In this document: positions 10,448 through 19,880 of the stretch, one piece after another | Layout: each line of letters begins with the position of its first letter | Position numbering within the stretch: the stretch's first letter is position 1 | Notes under the pieces: model-generated | Seen by the model: only the letters and a program-made list of their open reading frames with translations | Database searches by the model: none | Told to the model about the DNA's origin: nothing | Assembly (NCBI GenBank): GCA_028290905.1 | Contig: JAQGIW010000315.1 | Coordinates: 1-61,854 of the forward strand | DNA: 61,854 nt | Direction: 5' to 3' | Source: Caulobacteraceae bacterium | GTDB taxonomy: Bacteria > Pseudomonadota > Alphaproteobacteria > Caulobacterales > Caulobacteraceae | Position numbers and translations under genes: made by a program

Positions 10448-11533
10448 ATGGCGGAACACGTGCTCATCACGGGGGCCGGGGGCTTGGTCGGCCGCTCGGC
10501 CATGCAGCATTTCGCGGAGAAGGGGGTGAAGACGACGGCGGTCTCGCGGCGGCGCCCGCCCAAGACCTACGGCGCGACGCACCTCGCGGTCGACCTCGCC
10601 GACGCGGCGGCGTGCGAGGCGGCGTTCGGCGGCCTCTCGGACGTCACCCAGCTGATCTTCGCGGCGGTCTACGAGGAGCCGGCGCTGGTGGCGGGGTGGA
10701 CCGAGGAGAGCCATGTCGAGCGCAACGCCCTGATGCTGCGCAACACCCTGGAGGTCGTCGACCGCGCCTCCCCCGCCTTGCGTAACGCCACCATCCTGCA
10801 GGGGCCCAAGGCCTACGGCGTGCACGTCCGCGCCGCCCCGGTCGCCCAGCGGGAGGACCGCGACGAGACGCGCGACATCCCGAACTTCTACTGGCCGCAG
10901 CTGGACTATCTGACGGCCAGGCAGGCGGGGCGGCCGTGGAGCTGGAACGTCATCCGCCCCGCCCTCGTCATTGGCATGTCGCCCAACAGCTCGCTGTCCT
11001 TCATCGCCGCCGTGGGCGTCTACGCCGCGGTGCTGAAGGCGCGCGGCCTGCCGCTCGCCTATCCCGGCGGGGCCGGCTACGCCCTCGAGGCCACCGACAC
11101 CGACCTGATGGCGCTGTGCTTCGACTGGGCGGCGCACACGGAGGCGGCGCGGAACCAGACCTTCAACGTCACCAACGGCGAGCTATTCTCGTTCCGCGAG
11201 CAGTGGCCGGTGATCGCCGAAGCGGTCGGCATGGAGGTGGGACCCGACACGCCCCTCAGCCTTGCCGAAACCCTGCCCGGCATGGCGGCGGAGTGGGATA
11301 AGATTCGAGCGAAGCACGGCCTGGTCAGCGGGGATCTCGCCAGCTTCGTCGGGTCGTCGGCGCAGCTCGCCGACGTCGTCCTCGCCCAGCGCCAGGGAAC
11401 GCCCCGCCCCTCGACGCCGATGTCGACGATCAAGATCCGTCGCGCCGGGTTCAACGAGACGCTCTACTCGGACGAGATGTTCCGCAAGTGGTTCGCCCGC
11501 CATCAGGCGGACCGCCTCCTGCCGCCGGCCTGA
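10448..11533 (+). CDS. SDR-family NAD(P)-dependent reductase of PRISE (progesterone 5-beta-reductase/iridoid synthase-like) type
   Basis: A 361-residue extended short-chain dehydrogenase. It opens with LITGAGGLVGRSAMQHF (NADP Rossmann loop) and VSRRRPP, where the Arg residues would bind the NADP phosphate. LQGPKAYGVH and NFYWPQLDYL match the PRISE family, in which the catalytic Tyr lies in the NFY block and works with an upstream Lys (here K in GPKAYG). SWNVIRPALVIG and NVTNGELFSFREQWP are further family blocks. PRISE enzymes reduce activated C=C bonds of enones. Next to a Baeyer-Villiger enzyme this suggests stepwise attack on a cyclic enone, an inference only. Confidence 0.85.
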   Translation: MAEHVLITGAGGLVGRSAMQHFAEKGVKTTAVSRRRPPKTYGATHLAVDLADAAACEAAFGGLSDVTQLIFAAVYEEPALVAGWTEESHVERNALMLRNTLEVVDRASPALRNATILQGPKAYGVHVRAAPVAQREDRDETRDIPNFYWPQLDYLTARQAGRPWSWNVIRPALVIGMSPNSSLSFIAAVGVYAAVLKARGLPLAYPGGAGYALEATDTDLMALCFDWAAHTEAARNQTFNVTNGELFSFREQWPVIAEAVGMEVGPDTPLSLAETLPGMAAEWDKIRAKHGLVSGDLASFVGSSAQLADVVLAQRQGTPRPSTPMSTIKIRRAGFNETLYSDEMFRKWFARHQADRLLPPA

Positions 11534-11575
11534 GGCCGCGCACCGGGCAGCAGGCGACGATCAAGGCTCCAATTC

Positions 11576-13765
11576 TTATTTTCCGGCCTCTGGCCTCCAG
11601 CCGGAGCGGCCGGCGCGCCAGAAGACGAAGGCGATCTGGTCGGCGTCGAGCGCGTCTCCCTGGCTGCGGGTGGCGCCGATGCCGTGTCCGGCCTGTTCGT
11701 CGATGCGCAGGAGGACAGGATTGGGATCGCCCGACGCCTCGAGAGCGGCGGCGAACTTGGCCGGCTCCCACGGGGCGACCCGCGGATCATTGAGGCCCGT
11801 GGAGATCAGCACCGGCGGATAGGCGACGCCCGGCTTCACGTGGACGACCGAGTCCATCTCGTAGAGGTTGTGGAAGCCGGCCTCAGTGGTGACCGTACCG
11901 AACTCGGGGATGTTGTCGGGGCCGTTGGGGGTGAACTCCGAGCGCACGGTGTTGGCCGCCGGGACCACGTCGATGACGCCAGCGAACAGGTCCGGCCGCT
12001 CCTCCATGGCGCGGCCCATGGTGATGCCGCCCGCCGAGCCGCCGATGATGAACAGCTTGCCGCGGGTGGTGATCCTGCGGGCGATCAGGTCTTCGCCGCA
12101 GGCGATCAGGTCTCGCCAGGTGTTGGGCTTGTTGGCGTCCTTGCCGCCGAGCCGCCAGGCTTCGCCCAGCTCGCCCCCGCCGCGGACGTGGCAGACGCCG
12201 TAGGTGATCCCCTCCTTCATGAAGGCTGCGCGCCGGGACGAGAAGTCCGCCAGTTCCGAGATGCCGTAGGAGCCGTAGGCTTCCACCACGGTGACCTGCG
12301 GTCCGGAGGCTCCGCGGGGCTGGACGAGGGACAGCGGCACGTTCACCCCGTCGCGGGCCTTGGCCTGGAGGTCGGAGACCGTGAAGTCGGCGGCGTGGAT
12401 GTCGCCGTGGACGCCGAGGCGCAGATCGGCGAACGCGCCGGTGGCCGGATCGAAGCGATATTGCGTGGGCGGGGAGACCCAGCTCGACATCCCGAGGGTG
12501 AGGCCCGGAACGCGCGCGTCCGTGAACACCTCGCCGATATGCCCGTGCTCGGGCAGGGCGACCTCATCGATCCGGTCGGTCCCGGCGGGGATGCGGAGCA
12601 GGTGCGAATAGACGCCCTGGCGCGCGACCACGTAGAGGGCGTCGGCGGCGGCGTGGACGCCCTCGATCACCCGGTCGGTCCGTGCCGGAACCAGGACGCG
12701 CGCCGACGACAGGGGATCGCCGGCCCGCACTTGCAGCACCTGGAAGGTTGGCGCGTTCTTGTGCGACAGGAGGAAGATCTGGTCGCCACGGGCGTCGGCG
12801 CTGGTGACGCCATCGTCCCGATCCACCAACAGGGTCCACGGCGCGTCGGGGGATCCGGCCTGCGCCGCCGGCGCGACCCACGCCTTGATCTCGGGCTGCA
12901 CGCCGTTCTGGGAACCGAGCAAGGCCGCCGACACACCGGGCGAGATCTCCAGCACGGGGGTCTCGTCGTGCCCGAACTTCGGCCCGTGGCCGGTGATCGA
13001 ACCGTATAGCGGCGTGGGCGGCGAGGTCAGGTTCCAGGCGTCCAGGCTGGGGTCGCGATACTTCTCGGTGCCGGGGTCGTTCGGCCCCAGGGCCTTGAGT
13101 CGGATGAAGTACACCGTGCCGGAGTCGCTGCTCCAGCTGGTGGCGCCGAACTGCGCGCGGTCGACCGGTCCGGCGATCCGGGTCCCGGTGGCGGCGTCGT
13201 AGACATAGAGCTCCGCCGCCTCCGAGCCGCCCTGCGAGATTCCCACCGCGACCTTCGCGCCGTCGGGCGAGGGCAGGATGTAGTTGATGGCGTAGGGCGT
13301 GCCGCCGTGCGCGACGCGGAGGGCGGCGATGTCGACCAGCTTGCGCACGCGGCCGTCCCGGTCGCGGACCATCAGGTCGAAATTGTCCGATCCGGGCGTC
13401 CGCTCCTCGTAGAAGCTCCGGCCCCCGTAGGTGGAATAGTCCTGGACGAAGCCGAAACTGCCGGTGAACGCGGCGACCCGACCACGCAGGCCCGATAGCG
13501 GCTTGATCGCGTCGAGCACGGCGCGCGTGTAGGCGCCCTGGGCTTTCATCCAGGCCATGGTCTCGGGCCCCTGGGTCTCCATGTAGCGATAGTTGTCGGT
13601 CACCGGCACGCCATAGAGGGCCTGGGCGACCGGCCGCACGGGCGGCGGCGCGGGCGGCGGCGCGGCTCCGATGGGCGCCAGCGGATCGGCGGACCGCTGC
13701 TGCGCGGCGGCGGAGCCGGCGGCGAGGGCCAGGACGGCGGCGGAAACGAGGGCGAGGCGCTGCAT
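11576..13765 (-). CDS. Secreted S9 prolyl-oligopeptidase family peptidase
   Basis: A 729-residue protein with a Sec signal peptide (MQRLALVSAAVLALAAGSAAAQ) followed by a Pro/Ala-rich linker. The N-terminal half is the beta-propeller of prolyl oligopeptidases. The C-terminal alpha/beta-hydrolase domain carries the nucleophile Ser577 in GGSAGG, an Asp in STGLNDPRVAPWEPAKFA and a His in DEQAGHGIGATRSQ. These enzymes cleave after proline in short peptides; the export signal places it in the periplasm or outside. The gene ends shortly after the convergent reductase gene and stands alone on its strand. Confidence 0.9.
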   Translation of the reverse strand: MQRLALVSAAVLALAAGSAAAQQRSADPLAPIGAAPPPAPPPVRPVAQALYGVPVTDNYRYMETQGPETMAWMKAQGAYTRAVLDAIKPLSGLRGRVAAFTGSFGFVQDYSTYGGRSFYEERTPGSDNFDLMVRDRDGRVRKLVDIAALRVAHGGTPYAINYILPSPDGAKVAVGISQGGSEAAELYVYDAATGTRIAGPVDRAQFGATSWSSDSGTVYFIRLKALGPNDPGTEKYRDPSLDAWNLTSPPTPLYGSITGHGPKFGHDETPVLEISPGVSAALLGSQNGVQPEIKAWVAPAAQAGSPDAPWTLLVDRDDGVTSADARGDQIFLLSHKNAPTFQVLQVRAGDPLSSARVLVPARTDRVIEGVHAAADALYVVARQGVYSHLLRIPAGTDRIDEVALPEHGHIGEVFTDARVPGLTLGMSSWVSPPTQYRFDPATGAFADLRLGVHGDIHAADFTVSDLQAKARDGVNVPLSLVQPRGASGPQVTVVEAYGSYGISELADFSSRRAAFMKEGITYGVCHVRGGGELGEAWRLGGKDANKPNTWRDLIACGEDLIARRITTRGKLFIIGGSAGGITMGRAMEERPDLFAGVIDVVPAANTVRSEFTPNGPDNIPEFGTVTTEAGFHNLYEMDSVVHVKPGVAYPPVLISTGLNDPRVAPWEPAKFAAALEASGDPNPVLLRIDEQAGHGIGATRSQGDALDADQIAFVFWRAGRSGWRPEAGK

Positions 13766-13888
13766 TCTGAATTATCCCCAGGTTCAGGCATGTCCTGAAC
13801 CACGGCCCGATGCTTAGCAGGTGCGCGGGGGAGCATCCAACCGTTCGCCGCGGGTGTCCGCCCAGGGTGATCAGTGAAGATGTTGGAC

Positions 13889-13903
13889 CATTGCAAAATG
13901 CAA
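13889..13903. promoter_or_regulatory. TTGCA-N3-TGCAA palindrome, second copy
   Basis: CATTGCAAAATGCAA here is identical over 15 bases to the site inside the terminase-like promoter at 2469-2483. It lies in the 266-base gap between the divergent S9 peptidase and PPK2 genes. No convincing -35/-10 pair overlaps it here, so which gene it would control is open. Confidence 0.35.
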
Positions 13904-14031
13904 GTCACAGCCGAGCGCCGGCTTTTCAGCGCCGGCCTGGGATGGCTTGCGCGCTGCGCAAGTCGCCCCCGCGTGGGGGCGAACGGGCCGGCGATGGAAC
14001 GGAAGCTGGGCGGCGAACGCTAACCCTCGCG

Positions 14032-14907
14032 ATGACCACGAAAATCAAGCCCAAGGACTTTCGCGTTCGGCGCGGCGCAGCGGTTGACCTGAAGAACCTG
14101 CCGACCGCCATCGATCCTTTCTACTCGTCCAAGGAGGACTATCAGGCGATCCTGGACGGGCAGGTCGCCAGGCTCGTAGAACAGCAGGAGCTGCTCTATG
14201 CGTCCGACTGCTACGCGCTGCTGATCATCTTCCAGGCGATGGACGGGGCGGGAAAAGACGGCGCCATCCGGCACGTCATGTCGGGGGTCAATCCGCAGGG
14301 CTGCCAGGTGTTCAGCTACAGGCACCCCAGTCCGATCGAGCTGCAGCACGATTTCCTGTGGCGCACGACGCGCGACCTTCCCGAGCGCGGACGCATCGGC
14401 ATCTTCAACCGGTCCTACTATGAAGAGGTGCTGGTGGTTCGCGTGCACCCCGAACTGCTCGCCAGCGAAGTGGTCCCCGACGCGCCGCTCGACGACGAGA
14501 CGGTCTGGCGCCGCCGTTACCGGTCGATCGCCAACCTGGAGAGCCACCTCCACGCCAATGGCACGCGCATCGTCAAGATCTACCTTCATCTGTCGAAGGA
14601 CGAGCAGCGCAAACGCTTCCTCGCCCGCATCGACGAGGCCGACAAGAACTGGAAGTTCAGCCAGGCCGACATCGAGGAGCGCAAATACTGGAAGAGCTAC
14701 ATGACGGCCTACGAGCAGTGCATGAAGCACACCAGCACCCGGGACTCGCCCTGGTACGTCGTCCCCGCCGACGACAAGGAGAACGCCCGACTGATTGTCG
14801 CGCAGATCGTCGTCCGCGCCCTGGAGCGGCTGAAGATGAGCTATCCGGAGACCAGTGAAGAACGGCGGCGGGAACTGCTGTCGTTTCGCAAGGTGCTTGC
14901 CCAATGA
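14032..14907 (+). CDS. Polyphosphate kinase 2 family protein (polyphosphate:nucleotide phosphotransferase)
   Basis: A 291-residue PPK2-family enzyme that moves phosphate between polyphosphate and nucleotides. Walker A is [12 protein letters not shown], Walker B is [22 protein letters not shown], and the lid region is [25 protein letters not shown] with [14 protein letters not shown]. The single-domain length and these blocks fit the PPK2 subgroup that phosphorylates AMP or ADP with polyphosphate. The open frame extends upstream, but the ATG at 14032 gives the expected N-terminus ([15 protein letters not shown]); its ribosome binding site is weak. The stop overlaps the next gene's start (ATGA), so translation is probably coupled to the lipid kinase. 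Confidence 0.9.
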   Translation: MTTKIKPKDFRVRRGAAVDLKNLPTAIDPFYSSKEDYQAILDGQVARLVEQQELLYASDCYALLIIFQAMDGAGKDGAIRHVMSGVNPQGCQVFSYRHPSPIELQHDFLWRTTRDLPERGRIGIFNRSYYEEVLVVRVHPELLASEVVPDAPLDDETVWRRRYRSIANLESHLHANGTRIVKIYLHLSKDEQRKRFLARIDEADKNWKFSQADIEERKYWKSYMTAYEQCMKHTSTRDSPWYVVPADDKENARLIVAQIVVRALERLKMSYPETSEERRRELLSFRKVLAQ

Positions 14908-15827
14908 GCGGTGCGATCGGCGCGTCGGGCGTCAGCGCGGAACCGACGCCGGACGGCGCGAGGGCCATCCTGCAGAAGCGGATCGTCGCGGTGCTGAACA
15001 TCGGCAGCGGAAGCTGCGACGCCAACTCGGCGGCCCAGGCCAAGGCGGTGTTCGACCAGGCCGGGCTGTCCCACGCCAAGGTCGTCGCCGTCGAGCCCGC
15101 CGACCTGGACAAGGCGCTCGATGACGCCGTGGCGAATGCCGACGTCCTGGTGGTGCTGGGCGGCGACGGGACGATATCCGCGGCGGCCACCCGGTGCGGC
15201 GGCGCGGGCGCCCTGCTGATCCCATTGCCGGGCGGCACGATGAACATGCTTCCCAAGGCCCTCTACGGCGGGCGGCCCTGGCGCGAGGCCTTGGCCGACA
15301 CCCTGGCCAATCCCAAGGTCCACGACGTCAGCGGCGGAAAGGCCGACGATCGGCCATTCTTCTGCGCCGCCATCCTCGGCGCGCCATCGCTGTGGGCCCA
15401 GGCTCGCGAGGCGGCGCGCAAGGGCGCTGTGGTCGAGGCGATCAAGCGCTCGATCACCGCCACCCGGCGAAGCCTCACCGAGTCGCTCGACTACGACTTC
15501 GGCGGCGGCCTGACCGGGTCCTCCGAAGCCGTGGTGGTCATCTGCCCCGCGATCGCGAAGGACATGAACCCGGACGACCCCACGCTGGAGGCCGCCGCCG
15601 TGGATCCGGAGACCGCCGCCGGGCTGTTCGGACTGGCCTTTCACGCGGCGTTCGACAATTGGCGTAACGGCGCGTCCGTATCGCTGGCCAAGGTCAAGAC
15701 CTTGTCCGTCACCGGCCACGGAGAGGTTCCCGTGATCCTCGACGGCGAGACGGTTCGGCTGGGCCGCACGGTCGGCATCAGCTTCGTGCCCGTGGCCTTC
15801 CGCGCCCTGGCGCCGGCGAAGCGTTAA
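14904..15827 (+). CDS. Diacylglycerol/sphingosine kinase-like (YegS/DagK family) lipid kinase
   Basis: A 307-residue protein with the ATP motif [13 protein letters not shown] (GGDGT at residues 86-90) and [13 protein letters not shown], the GTxNxxA-type block of DAG-kinase catalytic domains. The C-terminal part ([12 protein letters not shown]) matches the beta-domain that closes these enzymes. It would phosphorylate a lipid hydroxyl with ATP. The family's usual N-terminal block is shortened but present ([13 protein letters not shown]). It starts inside the stop of the PPK2 gene, a tight pairing that may link polyphosphate-driven nucleotide supply to the kinase; that link is inference. Confidence 0.82.
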   Translation: MSGAIGASGVSAEPTPDGARAILQKRIVAVLNIGSGSCDANSAAQAKAVFDQAGLSHAKVVAVEPADLDKALDDAVANADVLVVLGGDGTISAAATRCGGAGALLIPLPGGTMNMLPKALYGGRPWREALADTLANPKVHDVSGGKADDRPFFCAAILGAPSLWAQAREAARKGAVVEAIKRSITATRRSLTESLDYDFGGGLTGSSEAVVVICPAIAKDMNPDDPTLEAAAVDPETAAGLFGLAFHAAFDNWRNGASVSLAKVKTLSVTGHGEVPVILDGETVRLGRTVGISFVPVAFRALAPAKR

Positions 15828-15913
15828 TGGACAACCGGCTTCACGCCGTCAGCGCACCGCGACGAACGTCCAGTTTCTGGAGCCGCCCCGAATTCAGGAA
15901 CAGGCGTCCGTCA

Positions 15914-16540
15914 CTACAATCCTCGGTATGCGTCGTCGTGGAATGACCGAGGGGGGTGGAGACCGTGCGAGCGCGCTCGTTCGGGCCGCCGCGCTTCCCC
16001 GTGCATGGCCGGTCCGGGCCACCCATAGGCAACTTCCACCAGCGTTCCCTGTTCGCGGGCGTCCTCGCGCTGACCGATCAGGGTCCCGCCGAGCTGCTCA
16101 TAGAGAGAGCGGGCCGGGATGTTGTTGCGCGGCACCCAGAGGGTGTAGCCGGTCAGCCGCCGGTCGGTCAGATCGTCCATCATCGCCGCCATCAGTCGCG
16201 TGCCCAGGCCCCGTCTCTGATCGGTCGCAAGCACATAGACGGCCGCGAACTCGCCCTTGTAGCCCGCCGCGACGAAGTCCGGGTCGCGCTGTTCGCCGCA
16301 GGAGCCGAAGGCCACCAGCGTTCCGGCCCGATCGGCCACGTAGGTCGTCGCCAGATAGCTGGTCTCTCCGGACAGTATCCGCCGCCAGGCCTCGGTTCGG
16401 GCGTCGGCGGTCAGGGCGTCGAGCAGCTGCTCGGACATCAGGCCGATATAGGTCTCGCGCCATGTGGTTTCATGGACATGGGCGAGCGCCGCGGCGTCCT
16501 CCGGCGCGGCGCGACGGATCCGATAGGTCGTCTGTTCCAT
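15914..16540 (-). CDS. GNAT family N-acetyltransferase
   Basis: A 208-residue GNAT protein starting MEQTTYRIRRAAPEDAAALAHVH. The acetyl-CoA pyrophosphate loop is seen as VYVLATDQRRGLGTRLMAAM (Q/RxxGxG/A), and the later LWVPRNNIPARSLYEQLGG is the usual N-x-x-A-x-x-x-Y-x-x-x-G block. The substrate is not predictable. The last ~30 residues (after VEVAYGWPGPAM) extend beyond the typical GNAT fold and are Arg/His-rich, so the gene may have lost its original stop. GAGG lies about 8 bases before the ATG. Confidence 0.82.
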   Translation of the reverse strand: MEQTTYRIRRAAPEDAAALAHVHETTWRETYIGLMSEQLLDALTADARTEAWRRILSGETSYLATTYVADRAGTLVAFGSCGEQRDPDFVAAGYKGEFAAVYVLATDQRRGLGTRLMAAMMDDLTDRRLTGYTLWVPRNNIPARSLYEQLGGTLIGQREDAREQGTLVEVAYGWPGPAMHGEARRPERARSHGLHPPRSFHDDAYRGL

Positions 16541-16684
16541 AGTGACACCTCGCCACTTGGGGCGCCCCGCAATAGAGCTAGCACATCCTTTGGCTCCGGA
16601 GTCGATGGACGGTGCGCCGCCTGGTTGCGGATCTATGAGGGATCGGCGGGCGCCATTACGCTGGGCACGTTCGGGAGGGCCGAG

Positions 16685-17185
16685 ATGGCGAAAGCGCCAC
16701 GCGCCGTTTTGTTTGCCGCCCTGCTCGCGCCGTTGCAGGCCCAGGCCGGGCGTCTCGACACCGCTCGCACGTTCACCGAGCGCCTGTACGAAGCGTACCA
16801 GCATGGCCACCCCGATTACCTGGGCGCGCTGGCGCGTGTGACTTTTGCGCCGCGCCTGCTTGCCCTGATCCGCCATGACGAAGCCGCCGCTTCGCCCGGA
16901 GACGTGGGGGTCCTCGATGGGGATCCTATCTGCGATTGCCAGGACGACGCCGGCCTGAAGGCCGAGCGCATCGAAATCGAGAACGTGGCTACGGGCCGCG
17001 CGTTGGCGACCGTCACCCTCAGGTTCCCCGCTGAAGCCACGAAGGTGAGGCTCGATCTCGTCTCGCGGCGAGGGCGATGGCGCGTCGCCGACATCCGAAC
17101 GAAGGACGTGCCGAGCCTCGTTGGCCTGCTGGAGAAGAGCGCAGCCAGCGCGACGGCGAAGGCCAGGCCGTCTACTGAGCCGTGA
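16685..17185 (+). CDS. DUF3828 domain-containing exported protein
   Basis: A 166-residue protein with a Sec signal peptide (MAKAPRAVLFAALLAPLQAQA) and a mature part containing FTERLYEAYQ and GDPICDCQD, the latter being the signature I associate with DUF3828. It is probably periplasmic with an NTF2/cystatin-like fold. Function is not known. GGGAGGG precedes the ATG by about 6 bases. Its last 14 bases overlap the tail of the convergent galactose-oxidase-like gene. Confidence 0.72.
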   Translation: MAKAPRAVLFAALLAPLQAQAGRLDTARTFTERLYEAYQHGHPDYLGALARVTFAPRLLALIRHDEAAASPGDVGVLDGDPICDCQDDAGLKAERIEIENVATGRALATVTLRFPAEATKVRLDLVSRRGRWRVADIRTKDVPSLVGLLEKSAASATAKARPSTEP

Positions 17186-18842
17186 CGAGAATGATCTGCG
17201 ACACCGAAGGCACACCGTTCTGGTGCACGAACATCATATAGTAGCCCGGAACCATCACATTCGCGTTCGTCGGCAAGGTCGCCGTCACCACATTGCCGTT
17301 CTGGGCGAACGCGGCGTCGATGAAACGCTGATCGTTGTTGTGCGTGTGGGTGACCGACCCGGTCCGCACGAAGGTCACCCGGCTGATGACATCGGTGAGA
17401 CCGACCGTTGCGGCGACCGTCTGGCCTACCACCGCGGCAGGCGGCGCGGCGGCCAAGGTCGGCCGGGGCGCCGGCATGCCCGATCCATCGTTGAGGTAGA
17501 GGTAGGGGGGATAGTAGATCTCGGCATTGAGATTGGTGACCGGGCCCGGCGAGCCGCCGCCCCCGGTAAGCACGGTGGCGTCCGGCAGCAGCAGGGCGAT
17601 GGAGTGGTAGAGCCGTGCTTTGACGGCGCTGGCTCCAGTGGTCCAGGCGCGCGTGACGGGACTCCAGATCAGCGCCGTCAGGTCGCCCGGAAGTTGATTC
17701 GCGACGGCCGAACCGCCGTTCACCAGCACCGTGCCATCGGCCATGACGGTGGCGTTTGAGTAGTAGCGCATCTGATCGATCGCGCCTGCCGGCGTGCTCA
17801 CAGGCTTGGCGCCGCTGTAGTTCACTGTCGTCGCCAGAAAGTTTACACCCCAAAACAGGATCTTGTCGGGAGCATACATCACCACCGGCAACAAGGCGCT
17901 GTGGGCGGCTGTGTACCCGGGATACTGACTGATCGTACCGAAGCCGGCCGTGTTCACCGACCACATGTGGCCATAGGCGTCGAGGATGAATACTGTGCCG
18001 TCCGACTTCAAAAACGCGCGCGGGTAGTACCAGCCATATGAGTTGTTTGCAAAAGCCACCGTGCTGTTGGCCCCGGTGAGGACGCGCCAGCCCGTGGCCG
18101 GATTATAGACTTCGGGCGTGGTGGCCGGAACGAACGGGGCAAGGCGACCCCCGAGCGTAACCATATCGCCGTTCGGCATCGCGACCATGGAAGGATACCA
18201 CCGAGCGTACGTCATGGAACCGGCCGCCGCGATGGTGTTGGTCTGCGGCGAGAATATCGTAGTCGCATTATTCGAGTAGTTTCTGGTGCCGGACGTCGTC
18301 ATATCACCGCCGGTGATCAGAACCTGCCCCGTGCTCCAGATCATCGACTGTTCGCTACAGAAGATGTCAGTCTGGGTGGTGTTCGGTAAGACCGTATGCG
18401 CGTTACTCCCTACGCCCAGGGAGGGAGTCCACACGTCATAGATGAATTGGGCGGTCTGAGAGCCCGTCGGGCTGCTGCCATAGTTGAGCACGCGCCCGTC
18501 TGGCAGCAGGATTTCGTGCAGACCGTTGATGGGCCAGGACACCGGGGGATCGAAGTACCCGGCGACCCCTGCGTTCGAGGGCCCCGGAGAAACGGAGCCG
18601 AGAACATATCCGGCCTTTGCCGACGCGGTCAGTCCGCGCTTGGCGGCGCCGGGACCCGAGGGGGGAGGCGCCCAGACTCGGCCCCGCCCGGGACCAAGGC
18701 CGTAGTCGACAGGCGCACCCGTCATGGCGCCCGTCATGTCCATTTCGTCCATCGCCGGATGCGTGTTCGCCAGCGAAATATCCGGCGCGAACATGATCGT
18801 CAAAGCGAACAGGCAGATAGACAGTATGACACGGCTGGCCAT
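17172..18842 (-). CDS. Galactose oxidase-like copper radical oxidase (kelch/DUF1929)
   Basis: A 556-residue exported kelch-propeller protein closed by a DUF1929 domain. All residues of the copper-radical cofactor of galactose oxidase line up: Cys162 in DIFCSEQ (thioether partner), Tyr216 in ARWYPSM, Tyr412-His413 in ARLYHSIALLLPD, and His499 in SVTHTHNNDQRF. It should oxidise a primary alcohol or aldehyde with O2, giving H2O2. A signal peptide (RVILSICLFALTIMFAPDISLA) leads into a Met/Asp/Gly-rich segment. The ATG at 18842 is chosen over a GTG at 18857 because GGGGGA sits 8 bases upstream. Base composition is visibly less GC-rich than the neighbours, which hints at lateral transfer. Confidence 0.87.
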   Translation of the reverse strand: MASRVILSICLFALTIMFAPDISLANTHPAMDEMDMTGAMTGAPVDYGLGPGRGRVWAPPPSGPGAAKRGLTASAKAGYVLGSVSPGPSNAGVAGYFDPPVSWPINGLHEILLPDGRVLNYGSSPTGSQTAQFIYDVWTPSLGVGSNAHTVLPNTTQTDIFCSEQSMIWSTGQVLITGGDMTTSGTRNYSNNATTIFSPQTNTIAAAGSMTYARWYPSMVAMPNGDMVTLGGRLAPFVPATTPEVYNPATGWRVLTGANSTVAFANNSYGWYYPRAFLKSDGTVFILDAYGHMWSVNTAGFGTISQYPGYTAAHSALLPVVMYAPDKILFWGVNFLATTVNYSGAKPVSTPAGAIDQMRYYSNATVMADGTVLVNGGSAVANQLPGDLTALIWSPVTRAWTTGASAVKARLYHSIALLLPDATVLTGGGGSPGPVTNLNAEIYYPPYLYLNDGSGMPAPRPTLAAAPPAAVVGQTVAATVGLTDVISRVTFVRTGSVTHTHNNDQRFIDAAFAQNGNVVTATLPTNANVMVPGYYMMFVHQNGVPSVSQIILVTAQ

Positions 18843-19134
18843 AGGCAAATCCCCCACAGGACGTCAGACTCTATCTCAGCTAAGTCAATCCAATCTAAGT
18901 TAAATTGTAACGACATATGGCGCGCTAAAAACCGTGGAGTCAAGCTTCGCGCCGCGGCGCGGCGCGATTACTTCGCCGCCTGGCGTAGCCGGCGGCCTTC
19001 CCGCCGGGTGGGTTTACGCGAGAGCGGCCTATGCTGTAACGCAGCCGGCGCGAGACGTCTTCCGGCGAACCGGCGCCATTGCGCGCCCGCCACCAACCCG
19101 GCGTCGACGCATAGGTCTGCATGGGGACGAGCCA

Positions 19135-19857
19135 GTGAACTCATTCGAAGATCCAGCATCGAAGTTCGATGATGTCGTCCTGGGGCGCCGAAGCATCCGC
19201 GGCTACAAGCGCGACCCCGTGCCCAAGGCCCTGATCAGGCAGGTCATAGAAATGGCGATGCGCGCGCCGTCGTCGCTGAACACGCAGCCCTGGAATTTCT
19301 ACGTGGTCACCGGAGCCGCTCTCGACCGCATCCGGGCCGGCAATACGGAACGCAACTTGGCGGGTGTCCCGGCATCGCGCGAGTCCCGCAGCCATGGCGA
19401 ATATGCGGGGACGCACAGGGAGCGGCAGATCGAGATCGCCAAGCAGCTGTTCGGGGCCATGGGCATCGAGAGGCATGACCAGGAGAAGCGCACGGACTGG
19501 GTCCTCCGCGGTTTTCGGCAGTTCGATGCGCCGGTCTCCATCGTCGTGACCTATGATCGATCGATCCACGGCGGCGACATCGGGCCTTTCGATTGCGGAG
19601 CGGTGACCAACGCCCTGGTCAACGCAGCCTGGTCGCGGGGCCTGGGCTGCGTGGTCAACAGCCAGGGCATCATGCAGTCTCCCGTCGTTCGCGAGCACGC
19701 GGGCATCCCCGAAGACCAGGTCATCATGATCTGTGTCGCGATGGGCTATCCCGACGACAGCTTCCCTGCGAACGCGGTCGTTTCACGCCGCAAATCGGTG
19801 GATGACGCTGTGGTGTTTGTCGGCTTCGACGAAATCGAGGTTGGCGGCGAAGGCTGA
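19135..19857 (+). CDS. Nitroreductase family FMN-dependent protein
   Basis: A 240-residue nitroreductase-family protein. RRSIRGYKRDPVP near the N-terminus and MAMRAPSSLNTQPWNFYVVTG are the FMN-binding blocks; WSRGLGCVVNSQGI and VIMICVAMGYPDDSFPANAVVSRRKSVDD complete the fold. These enzymes use NAD(P)H to reduce nitro groups, quinones or enones. The GTG at 19135 with GGGGACGA upstream gives the natural N-terminus; the open frame upstream (from 18934) is Arg/Pro-rich and unlikely to be translated. The 292 bases before it (18843-19134) hold the oxidase promoter region but no gene I can support. Confidence 0.87.
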   Translation: MNSFEDPASKFDDVVLGRRSIRGYKRDPVPKALIRQVIEMAMRAPSSLNTQPWNFYVVTGAALDRIRAGNTERNLAGVPASRESRSHGEYAGTHRERQIEIAKQLFGAMGIERHDQEKRTDWVLRGFRQFDAPVSIVVTYDRSIHGGDIGPFDCGAVTNALVNAAWSRGLGCVVNSQGIMQSPVVREHAGIPEDQVIMICVAMGYPDDSFPANAVVSRRKSVDDAVVFVGFDEIEVGGEG

Positions 19858-19880
19858 CCTCGACGGCCCGGGGCTTCCCA

